Assembly: GCA_030599175.1 (NCBI GenBank)
Contig: JAUVON010000211.1
Span: 1 to 5,387, forward strand
Direction: 5' to 3'
DNA length: 5,387 bases
From: Desulfobulbaceae bacterium
GTDB lineage: Bacteria; Desulfobacterota; Desulfobulbia; Desulfobulbales; Desulfocapsaceae
Shown: piece by piece, positions 1 through 5,387 of the stretch
Position numbering within the stretch: position 1 is the stretch's first letter
How the letters are laid out: each line of letters starts with the position of its first letter
Translations under genes and position numbers: made by a program
The notes under the pieces: model-generated
Told to the model about the DNA's origin: nothing
What the model saw: the letters and a program-made list of their open reading frames with translations, nothing else
Databases searched by the model: none

Positions 1-670
1 CTAGCCCATCTCCAGTTCCAGGATAGGCAGGAGACTGATCTCTCTTAAAAGCGATCCGTCCTTTTGCAGTCAGAAGGTCATAAAATTCATTAAGCTGATC
101 CTCAGTCTCAACTTCTTCGACTTCAAGCTGTTCAAATCTGCAGTTGCAGTTACTCAACTGCCCTTCACACCAGGGGCACACCTCAACACTACAACCCAGT
201 AGATGGAACTCCCCTTCCGCTACACCACAGGCGGAACAAATCGATGATCTTTCTTTTCTGGACCCTCTAAAATCTTTAAGTTCACCCACTTCTCTACATT
301 TTTCGAGAAAAGCCGCCTGGGACTTAAAATTGAAATGCGAAAGTAGTTGTTCGTTGACTTCACTACCATATTCTCCAAGGAAGACTATCGTTTCATCAGA
401 CACAGCATAGAGATATGCATTGCTCTCTGTTATCGCCACCAGGAGAAAAACACCCTGCCTGGTCATGAGCGTTGCAATCCGGACGATTCCCTCTTCACGT
501 GCCTCTGGCAGAGTAGAATAATATTCCCGTAACAGTGCTAAAATCAACCTGTCCTGTTTATGCTGATCTGCAAATGACAGTGCACGAGGCTGATCGCCCT
601 CAGGAACTGCATATCTGATATACAGCCTTATTTCTTCAAGCCATTTTTCCAGACTATTTTCTTTTGACAT
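1..670 (-). CDS. Zinc-ribbon protein of unknown function, 3' end cut by the window edge
   Basis: The - strand reads open from an ATG at 670-668 to the left edge, giving 223 codons and no stop, so the C-terminus is missing. A ribosome site AAGGA (676-680, read on -) lies 5 bases before the ATG and supports this start. Residues 1-140 are a soluble, charged region I do not recognise, starting MSKENSLEKWLEEIRLYIRY; residues 61-100 look like alternating beta strands (GIVRIATLM, GVFLLVAI, AYLYAVSDETIVFLGE). Residues 145-177 form a cysteine cluster, C145-x2-C148, GC160, C165-P-W-C168 and C175-x-C177. I know this pattern (CxxCG..EGE.H..GC..E.CP.C..QL..C.C) from many small uncharacterised bacterial proteins, and it very probably binds zinc. 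An acidic stretch (181-190) and a GRIAF motif (204-208) follow. There is no signal peptide or membrane segment. Function unknown; the gene is divergent from gltA. The reading frame is convincing, the role is not assigned. Confidence 0.78.
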   Translation of the reverse strand, partial: MSKENSLEKWLEEIRLYIRYAVPEGDQPRALSFADQHKQDRLILALLREYYSTLPEAREEGIVRIATLMTRQGVFLLVAITESNAYLYAVSDETIVFLGEYGSEVNEQLLSHFNFKSQAAFLEKCREVGELKDFRGSRKERSSICSACGVAEGEFHLLGCSVEVCPWCEGQLSNCNCRFEQLEVEEVETEDQLNEFYDLLTAKGRIAFKRDQSPAYPGTGDGL

Positions 671-675
671 CGTAT

Positions 676-680
676 TCCTT
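676..680 (-). promoter_or_regulatory. Ribosome binding site of the zinc-ribbon gene
   Basis: Read on the - strand this is AAGGA, 5 bases upstream of the ATG at 670-668. It decides the start of the edge-truncated gene, which cannot be judged by its full length. I see no convincing -35/-10 pair for this gene in 681-778; GATAAT lies just upstream but without a matching -35. Confidence 0.6.
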
Positions 681-778
681 AATCAGAAATATTATCGGTT
701 TTCTCCTTGCCATTCCCATCTGTACTCATTTGCGCACACCCTAACCACGACAAACAGGAAAAGCTCTGGGTAAGTGGC

Positions 779-950
779 TTTTACGAGTTTATCAAAAATG
801 ATGGTCTCGTAAAAACTAAAATATTTTGCCATTTCGTCATTCCCGCGCAGGTGGGAGATAAGCGAAGACTTCGATCCAGTCATTTCAATACGTTCTGGAT
901 TCCCGCCTGCGCGGGAATGACGGAGCAGAGAGCTTTTTACGACGCCATCA
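779..950. repeat. Composite inverted repeat, copy 1 (non-autonomous, MITE/REP-like)
   Basis: A GC-rich core has two arms, cgtcattcccgcgcagg (left, from 835) and cctgcgcgggaatgacg (right, to 922), separated by a loop containing catttcaatacgtt. Around the core sit AT-rich terminal inverted repeats: TGATGGTCTCGTAAAAA at 799-815 and TTTTTACGACGCCATCA at 934-950, matching at 15 of 17 positions. A further inverted copy of the end unit, TTTTACGAGTTTATCA, lies at 779-794 and can pair with 799-814 around an AAAA loop. The left core arm is damaged: compared with copy 2 it has point changes and a 17-base insertion at 857-873. The element has no coding capacity of its own; short frames through it that read HSRAGGNP are artefacts. 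It fits the family of dispersed palindromic repeats seen in Desulfobacterota and other Proteobacteria, including ATTCCC-N8-GGGAAT units like Neisseria dRS3. Its mobility is inferred. Confidence 0.85.
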
Positions 951-961
951 AAGATGAATTG

Positions 962-999
962 CTGTAAGAACATACTTGTGTTACAGTGTATCACTGCAA
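962..999. promoter_or_regulatory. Cluster of dyads upstream of gltA, possible operator
   Basis: CTGTAA at 962-967 and TTACAG at 981-986 are inverted half-sites separated by 13 bases. They are the same hexamers that form the outer parts of the perfect palindrome at 1055-1070. The second half-site overlaps another dyad, CAGTG-TAT-CACTG at 984-996, which extends outward to TT and AA ends at 981-982 and 998-999. TGTATACA, an 8-base palindrome, follows at 1007-1014. Such clustering suggests a transcription factor site, but the regulator is not identifiable from the window. Confidence 0.35.
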
Positions 1000-1054
1000 T
1001 TCACCTTGTATACATTCCTTCCGGTACAACTCTCAAATCTCCATGGCAGGCCTT

Positions 1055-1070
1055 CTGTAATATATTACAG
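1055..1070. promoter_or_regulatory. Perfect 16-bp palindrome, candidate gltA operator
   Basis: CTGTAATATATTACAG is identical to its own reverse complement. It ends 103 bases before the gltA start codon, in a position usual for an operator. The inner TGTAA-N4-TTACA resembles the two-fold sites of helix-turn-helix dimers, but does not match the consensus I know for CRP (TGTGA-N6-TCACA), Rex or TyrR. The identity of the protein is unknown. Confidence 0.45.
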
Positions 1071-1162
1071 TCTTACGTCAATTCGCGCATTATTTCAGGC
1101 CACCGGAAATTAAATAAAATGAACTGTGTGTTCCAACCAGGAATCACCGTTTCAAAAACCAT

Positions 1163-1167
1163 GAGGT
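1163..1167 (+). promoter_or_regulatory. gltA ribosome binding site
   Basis: GAGGT ends 6 bases before the ATG at 1174. It fixes this ATG as the start; the nearby ATG at 1161 is in another frame and stops after a few codons. Confidence 0.7.
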
Positions 1168-1173
1168 ATCACC

Positions 1174-2466
1174 ATGTCTGAACATATCGCCAAACTCATC
1201 ATTGATGACATAACCTACGAACTGCCAATCATTAAAGGTACATCAGATGACAGGGCAATCGACATTCAACAGCTATTAAAAAAAACCGGCCTCATAACCC
1301 TTGACAGCGGTTATATGAATACTGGAGCCTGCACCTCTTCCATAACTTACCTCGATGGCAAAAAAGGTATTCTCAATTACCGGGGATATCGTATTGAAGA
1401 TCTTGCCGATAACTGCACCTTCACCGAGGTTGCCTACCTGATAATCCATGGCGAACTGCCCACTTCTGAAGCGATGGAAGCCTTTAAAAACGACATGGTC
1501 AGATTCGCTTTACTGCATGAAGATATGATCCATTTTTTTGATAGCTATCCATCAACCGCATCACCAATGTCCATTCTCTCAACAACGGTAAATGCTCTCC
1601 ATAACTACTACCCGGAGATGGATATAGATGATGACCCCTACGGCGGCTACACGGCGACAGCAGCTCGCCTGCTATCGAAAACGAGAACTATCGCAGCATT
1701 TTCCTATAAGAAAAGCGTAGGACAACCACTTGTGTACCCGAGTCCAAAACTGGATTATTGTGGAAATTTCCTCAATATGATGTTTGACCGCCCCAATCTT
1801 CCCTATGAAATTATGCCTGAGGTTGTCTCTGCCCTTAACAAGCTTCTGATCCTTCACGCGGATCATGAGCAAAACTGCTCAACATCAACTGTTCGTCTCG
1901 TCGGCAGTTCAGGCGCCAACCTCTACGCCTCTATTTCTGCCGGTGTCAGCGCTCTCTGGGGCCCGTTGCATGGAGGAGCGAACCAGGCTGTAATTGAAAT
2001 GCTCGAGGGCATTTACGCAGATGATAAAGACTTTGAAAAATATATCGACAAGGCCAAGGACAAGAACGATCCATATCGATTGACAGGGTTCGGCCACCGG
2101 GTCTATAAAACCTTCGACCCCCGGGCAAGAATAATTAAAGATGCCTGTGATAAAATTTTCGAGCAGCTGAACGTAGTTGATCCCCTTCTTGATATTGCCA
2201 AAGAGCTGGAGGAAAGGGTCAGCAACGATGAGTATTTTCTTAAAAGAAATCTCTATCCGAACGTCGATTTTTACAGTGGAATTATCTATCGGGCCATGGG
2301 GATACCGACAAATATGTTCCCGGTCATGTTTGCTCTTGGACGAATGCCCGGCTGGATAGCCCAATGGACTGAAATGAAAGAGGACAGGTCAAGAATCGGC
2401 CGGCCCCGCCAAATTTATACAGGCCATGCTGAGAGAGACTTTGTAGCTATGAAAGACAGGGGCTAA
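1174..2466 (+). CDS. gltA: Citrate synthase, Si-type, E. coli GltA-like
   Basis: The 430-residue cytoplasmic enzyme condenses acetyl-CoA and oxaloacetate to citrate and CoA, the entry step of the TCA cycle. Its length and sequence follow the type II (hexameric, Gram-negative) family; E. coli GltA has 427 residues. The small N-terminal beta domain (about 1-50) that marks this type is present, followed by the all-helical catalytic fold. Catalytic residues are in place: H266 in GPLHGGAN, H308 in GFGHRVYK and D365 in NVDFYSG, equal to E. coli H264, H305 and D362. HADHEQNCSTSTVR at 228-241 and RPRQIYTG at 410-417 are the other signature segments; R390 and R412 probably contact the carboxylates of the ligand. 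Of the residues I recall for the E. coli NADH-inhibitor site, R110, R165 and K169 are kept while others differ. A GAGGT ribosome site supports the start. The gene faces polA and overlaps its stop codon. It is a Si-enzyme, unrelated to the Re-citrate synthase of some anaerobes. Confidence 0.98.
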   Translation: MSEHIAKLIIDDITYELPIIKGTSDDRAIDIQQLLKKTGLITLDSGYMNTGACTSSITYLDGKKGILNYRGYRIEDLADNCTFTEVAYLIIHGELPTSEAMEAFKNDMVRFALLHEDMIHFFDSYPSTASPMSILSTTVNALHNYYPEMDIDDDPYGGYTATAARLLSKTRTIAAFSYKKSVGQPLVYPSPKLDYCGNFLNMMFDRPNLPYEIMPEVVSALNKLLILHADHEQNCSTSTVRLVGSSGANLYASISAGVSALWGPLHGGANQAVIEMLEGIYADDKDFEKYIDKAKDKNDPYRLTGFGHRVYKTFDPRARIIKDACDKIFEQLNVVDPLLDIAKELEERVSNDEYFLKRNLYPNVDFYSGIIYRAMGIPTNMFPVMFALGRMPGWIAQWTEMKEDRSRIGRPRQIYTGHAERDFVAMKDRG

Positions 2467-5138
2467 TGCTTTTTGGCTAAACTGGTGCCTACTTCAAAAT
2501 TAACGACAAGCGGCACATTGAGCTCAAAAGCATTTTCCATGGCATCCTGGATAATCGGCTGACTCTTCTCCAGCTCACTTTCAGGCAGTTCAAAAACCAG
2601 CTCATCGTGAATCTGCAGCAGCATCCTGGCCGACAGACGGTTGCGCTTAACTGCCATCTCGCAGTCTATCATTGCCAGTTTGATAATATCAGCCGCTGAG
2701 CCCTGTATCGGTGTGTTGATTGCCATACGTTCAGCAAGCTGCCTCCTGACCCTGTTTTTGGCATGGATCTCAGGAACACTCCTGCGCCGGTTAAGTACGG
2801 TCGTCACATAACCAAGTTCTCTTGTCTGCTCAACAATGGCTGTCATAAATTCCTCGACACCTGAATATAACCTGAAATAGCGGTCAATGAATCTTTGCGC
2901 TTCCTTCCTGCTTATTTCCAGCTGATTCGAAAGACCGAAGCTGCTCATGCCATAAACAATTCCGAAGTTGATACTCTTCGCGACGCGCCGCATATCCGAG
3001 GTCACAAGAAGCTCTGATATGCCAAATATTTCAGCGGCCGTTCTGGCATGGATATCGGCCCCGGCTATAAATGCATCCATCAGAGCCTTATCCTTTGAAT
3101 AGTGAGCCAGTACCCGCAGATCAATCTGCGAATAGTCAGCAGAGAGGAAGATCAGCCCCTCACCGGGAACAAAGGCTTCACGGATTCTGTTCCCTTCCTC
3201 TGTTCGTATGGGGATATTCTGCAGGTTCGGATCACTGCTGGACAATCGACCTGTTGCTGTTACCGCCTGATTAAACGAGGTATGGATTCTCCCCGTTACA
3301 GGATCTTTCAGTTTGCTCAACTTTGCCACATAGGTGGATTGCAGCTTTGCCAATGTCCTGTACTGCAGCATTTTTTCAGGCAGAGGGTGTTTCCCTGCCA
3401 GTTTTTCAAGAACCTTGACATCCGTTGAGTACCCGGTTTTTGTCTTTCTCCCATGAGGGAGTTGCAATTCCACAAAGAGAACCTGTCCGACCTGCTTGGG
3501 TGAATTAATGTTGAACTCATGCCCGGCAAGGGTGTAGATATCTTTTTCAAGCAGGATCAGTTTTTCTGTAAACTCGCGGGACAATTTCTGAAGCACAGTG
3601 TCATCAATGCAGATTCCGGCAACTTCCATTTCTGAAAGTATTGAAACAATGGGCATTTCAACGTTATAAAAGAGTTCGGCCAACTGTTTTTCTGCAAGAA
3701 GAGGTTCAAAATCCTGCCAGAGCAGAAGAGCGCCATACACATCTTCACAACTGTACAGAGCGGCTGCATCAATATCAACATAGGCAAAACAGCCCTCCCG
3801 TTTATCCCCTGAAACGACTTCATCAAAGGACGTCAAACAGACACCTCTCTCCCGACAAAGATCATCAAGTTTCAAGGATCGTCCACCACTTTCCGTTAAG
3901 TACGCAGCTATGAGGGTGTCAAAGAGGTTCCCGCCAAGCTCAAGGGACCACTGCTGTCTGAGCACCGTGATATCATACTTCAGATTATGTCCTATCTTTT
4001 GTACGCTTTTAGAAGTAAGAAACGGCTCCAGAGCATCCCGAACTGTTTCCGCAGGTAACTGGTCTTTACATAACTCACCATGTTCATCAAGATGGCCGAC
4101 AGGAATATACCACGCCCGCTTTAAATCTATGCTGAGAGAAAGACCCACAAGTTTTGCCACCCTGGCGTTCAATGATGTCGTTTCCGTATCAACGGCAAGA
4201 ATTTCACTCTCCTTGAGCGCTGCCACAAGCTCGGCTAACTGCCCGGCTGTCCGTACAGCTGCAAACCCGCCTGTCGGTACCGGTTTGGCAGTATCAATCC
4301 CTTTCAGCAGACTGGAGAATTCAAGCTCTCCATACATATCAGCAAGTTGTTCATCGTCCGCTACTCCCAGTTGATAATCCGCCAGGGAAAGCGGTACTTC
4401 AACATCAGTTTTGAGCCTGATCAGGTCTCTGGAGAGATAGGCCAGGGTTCGACCGGCAATAATCTTCTCTTTCATCTTCGATTTTTTCATGGAATCTATG
4501 TTTTTATAAATTCCATCAAGAGATCCATACTCATGGATCAACTTTTCAGCAGTTTTCTTCCCAACCCCCATCACTCCGGGTATATTATCCGCACTGTCCC
4601 CGATCAGGGCAAAGGTATCCAGAAGCTGCGTCATTGATACCTTGTATTTTTCCTCAACCTCAACGGGAGTCATGATCTTATCGTTCATGGGATCCCACAT
4701 GACAACGCCGTCTCCTACAAGCTGCAGAAGATCTTTATCCCCCGAGACAATGATAACCTTATGTCCAAGCTGCTTTAACAGCAGGGTGGCTGAGGCAATC
4801 AGATCATCTGCTTCCACTCCTGCTTTCTTCAAAAAAGGTATCCCTGCCGCCTCCACATATTTTTTTATATACGGAATCTGAAGGGAAAGATCCTCCGGCA
4901 TCGGGGGGCGGTTAGCCTTGTATTCTGCATATAATTCATGACGGAAAACATCTCCTTTGCTGTCAAAAACAACAGCCAGATATTCTGGTTCTTTTTCACG
5001 TACAAGTCTCTTAACAATATTGATGAACCCCAGTACTGCATGGGTTGGAAATCCTTTACTGTTGGAGAGTGGTGCTATCGCGTGATATGCCCGGTATATA
5101 TAGGCACTGCCGTCAATCAGATAGATTTCTTCTTTCAC
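2463..5138 (-). CDS. polA: DNA polymerase I with all three enzymatic domains
   Basis: Single-chain repair and Okazaki-fragment polymerase, 891 residues from GTG (E. coli has 928). I chose GTG at 5138-5136 because AGGA lies 5 bases upstream; a TTG at 5162 would add 8 residues but has no ribosome site. Residues 1 to about 285 are the 5' flap nuclease, with metal ligands D9, D59, E109, D111, D112, D134, D136, D181 and D184, each 4 below its E. coli counterpart. About 285-480 is the 3'-5' exonuclease, with D317, E319, D389, Y462 and D466 all present, so proofreading should work. The rest is the family A polymerase: TGRLSSSDPNLQNIP, motif A SADYSQIDLR (catalytic D668), motif B with R717, K721, F725 and Y729, and motif C QIHDELVF (H844, D845, E846). 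One oddity: residue 673 is Asp where E. coli has the steric-gate Glu710. The gene appears monocistronic and converges on gltA, sharing 4 bases at the stops. Confidence 0.98.
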   Translation of the reverse strand: MKEEIYLIDGSAYIYRAYHAIAPLSNSKGFPTHAVLGFINIVKRLVREKEPEYLAVVFDSKGDVFRHELYAEYKANRPPMPEDLSLQIPYIKKYVEAAGIPFLKKAGVEADDLIASATLLLKQLGHKVIIVSGDKDLLQLVGDGVVMWDPMNDKIMTPVEVEEKYKVSMTQLLDTFALIGDSADNIPGVMGVGKKTAEKLIHEYGSLDGIYKNIDSMKKSKMKEKIIAGRTLAYLSRDLIRLKTDVEVPLSLADYQLGVADDEQLADMYGELEFSSLLKGIDTAKPVPTGGFAAVRTAGQLAELVAALKESEILAVDTETTSLNARVAKLVGLSLSIDLKRAWYIPVGHLDEHGELCKDQLPAETVRDALEPFLTSKSVQKIGHNLKYDITVLRQQWSLELGGNLFDTLIAAYLTESGGRSLKLDDLCRERGVCLTSFDEVVSGDKREGCFAYVDIDAAALYSCEDVYGALLLWQDFEPLLAEKQLAELFYNVEMPIVSILSEMEVAGICIDDTVLQKLSREFTEKLILLEKDIYTLAGHEFNINSPKQVGQVLFVELQLPHGRKTKTGYSTDVKVLEKLAGKHPLPEKMLQYRTLAKLQSTYVAKLSKLKDPVTGRIHTSFNQAVTATGRLSSSDPNLQNIPIRTEEGNRIREAFVPGEGLIFLSADYSQIDLRVLAHYSKDKALMDAFIAGADIHARTAAEIFGISELLVTSDMRRVAKSINFGIVYGMSSFGLSNQLEISRKEAQRFIDRYFRLYSGVEEFMTAIVEQTRELGYVTTVLNRRRSVPEIHAKNRVRRQLAERMAINTPIQGSAADIIKLAMIDCEMAVKRNRLSARMLLQIHDELVFELPESELEKSQPIIQDAMENAFELNVPLVVNFEVGTSLAKKH

Positions 5139-5143
5139 AATTT

Positions 5144-5153
5144 TCCTGCTCCC
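5144..5153 (-). promoter_or_regulatory. polA ribosome binding site that decides the GTG start
   Basis: Read on - this is GGGAGCAGGA, holding both GGAG and AGGA; the AGGA ends 5 bases before GTG 5138-5136. The in-frame TTG at 5162-5160 is preceded by GGTTTTGACGGG, which is a poor ribosome site, so the GTG is the more likely start. Confidence 0.6.
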
Positions 5154-5214
5154 AGAGTCCAACCCGTCAAAACCGAACCCTGTTAAGTATTTCTGTTGAA
5201 GAATCCTTTATATG

Positions 5215-5349
5215 TGATGGTGTCGTAAAACACCCCCTATTTCGTCATTCCCGCGCAGGCGGGAATCCAGTCATTTCAACACGTTCTGGATTCCCGCCTG
5301 CGCGGGAATGACGGAATGGTGCAAAATTTGATTTTTTGCGAATTTATTA
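5215..5349. repeat. Composite inverted repeat, copy 2, with a perfect 28-bp core stem
   Basis: The core arms at 5243-5270 and 5286-5313 are exact reverse complements over 28 bases and enclose a 15-base loop (tcatttcaacacgtt). Each arm itself contains the small palindrome ATTCCCGC-N4-GCGGGAAT. The left end unit TGATGGTGTCGTAAAA is at 5215-5230; the right end unit survives only in decayed form as TTTTGCGAATTTATTA at 5334-5349, 13 of 16 matches to the unit at 779-794. The loop sequence is asymmetric and shows the same orientation as copy 1, so the two copies are direct repeats about 4.4 kb apart, bracketing gltA and polA. It lies in the polA leader and would form a strong RNA hairpin if transcribed from a promoter to its right. 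It has no U-tract on either strand, so it is not a typical terminator. Confidence 0.88.
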
Positions 5350-5351
5350 TA
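5346..5351 (-). promoter_or_regulatory. Candidate -10 box of a polA promoter
   Basis: Read on the - strand this is a perfect TATAAT, about 208 bases before the polA GTG. The hexamer 17 bases upstream is GGGCTT, a poor -35, and there is no TGn extension, so the call is weak. It overlaps the decayed right end of repeat copy 2. A transcript from here would carry the 28-bp hairpin in its 5' leader. An alternative TATAAA lies at 5207-5212 (-), inside the repeat boundary on the polA side, also without a good -35. Confidence 0.3.
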
Positions 5352-5361
5352 TGTCAGGATT

Positions 5362-5387
5362 AAACAAAAAGCCCTGAGTGCAAAACA
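5362..5387 (-). terminator. Probable half of a rho-independent terminator cut by the right edge
   Basis: On the - strand the sequence runs GCACTCAGGGC then TTTTTGTTT, which looks like the 3' arm and U-tract of an intrinsic terminator. The pairing arm would lie beyond the window edge, after the presumed loop at about 5381-5387. On the + strand the A-tract plus GCCCTGAGTGC would be the left half, so the terminator could be bidirectional. If right, it separates polA from a gene further to the right and makes polA its own transcription unit. The hairpin itself cannot be verified here. Confidence 0.35.

Larger units (their letters stand above)
951..1173 (+). other. gltA upstream leader, non-coding
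   Basis: These 223 bases lie between repeat copy 1 and gltA. I see no gene: a short open frame through here has no ribosome site and is interrupted just inside gltA. The region is rich in TGTA/TACA units and dyads (listed separately) and so probably carries the gltA promoter and its control. A TAAAAT box at 1115-1120 is the nearest -10-like sequence, but the sequence 17 bases further upstream (ATTTCA) is a poor -35, so I do not call a promoter. Confidence 0.5.

Noticed and set aside
679..729. Tiny - strand frame of 16 codons (MSTDGNGKEKTDNISD) just before the zinc-ribbon gene, possible leader peptide
   Set aside because: No good ribosome site at a proper spacing and no codon pattern suggesting attenuation.
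835..922. CRISPR array
   Set aside because: There are only two inverted arms per locus, not direct repeats with regular unique spacers, and no cas gene is present.
692..994. Open frame on - through repeat copy 1 reading RHSRAGGNP
   Set aside because: The peptide is just the translation of the palindromic repeat; there is no ribosome site, and the same peptide appears in a + frame over copy 2 (5045-5311). It is a known type of annotation artefact.
1115..1120. TAAAAT as a gltA -10 box
   Set aside because: The matching -35 region (ATTTCA) has only three of six consensus bases, so I would not call a promoter from it.
954..1181. 75-codon + frame over the gltA leader
   Set aside because: Covers palindromic non-coding sequence, has no ribosome site, and ends inside the first codons of gltA; the composition does not look like a protein.
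1909..2364. Long antisense frame inside gltA
   Set aside because: gltA is coding throughout with all catalytic motifs; the antisense translation has no recognisable features and is a shadow of codon bias.
3910..4374. 154-codon + frame inside polA
   Set aside because: Antisense to the exonuclease part of polA, low-complexity Ser/Arg-rich translation, no ribosome site.
5160..5162. TTG as the polA start
   Set aside because: In frame and possible, but TTG is rarer and lacks a ribosome site; GTG at 5136-5138 has AGGA at 5 bases, and gives E. coli-like spacing to the first nuclease motif.
5243..5313. Core of repeat copy 2 as an intrinsic terminator
   Set aside because: The stem is strong, but no run of T follows it on either strand; it also matches copy 1, so a repeat explains it better.

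Overview
The window looks like an ordinary housekeeping stretch of a bacterial chromosome of moderate GC content. Three protein genes are supported: a citrate synthase on the + strand (gltA), a full-length DNA polymerase I on the - strand (polA), and a zinc-ribbon protein of unknown function on the - strand that runs off the left edge. The style of the proteins, together with the GC-rich 'CGTCATTCCCGCG' repeats whose ends read TTTTACGAG..ATCA, suggests a member of the Desulfobacterota (former Deltaproteobacteria). This is an impression from memory and was not tested by a search.

Layout. Positions 1-670 (-) hold the 5' 223 codons of the zinc-ribbon gene, which has no stop codon inside the window. 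Positions 671-1173 form a divergent intergenic region. It holds one copy of a composite inverted repeat (about 779-950) and then an AT-rich gltA leader with several dyads, including a perfect 16-bp palindrome at 1055-1070. gltA occupies 1174-2466. polA (2463-5138, GTG start) converges on it, and the two stop codons overlap by 4 bases. The polA leader (5139-5387) contains a second, cleaner copy of the repeat (about 5215-5349), a TATAAT box inside the decayed end of that repeat, and what looks like half of a terminator cut by the right edge.

How the genes work together. gltA makes the first committed step of the oxidative TCA branch. polA does Okazaki-fragment maturation and repair synthesis. 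There is no sign of a shared pathway; they are neighbours transcribed towards each other. No phage, CRISPR, toxin-antitoxin, transposase or defence gene was found. The points worth a second look are the repeat pair flanking gltA-polA in the same orientation, the possible creation of a polA -10 box from repeat sequence, the gltA operator-like palindromes, an Asp in place of the usual steric-gate Glu of Pol I, and the uncharacterised zinc-ribbon protein.
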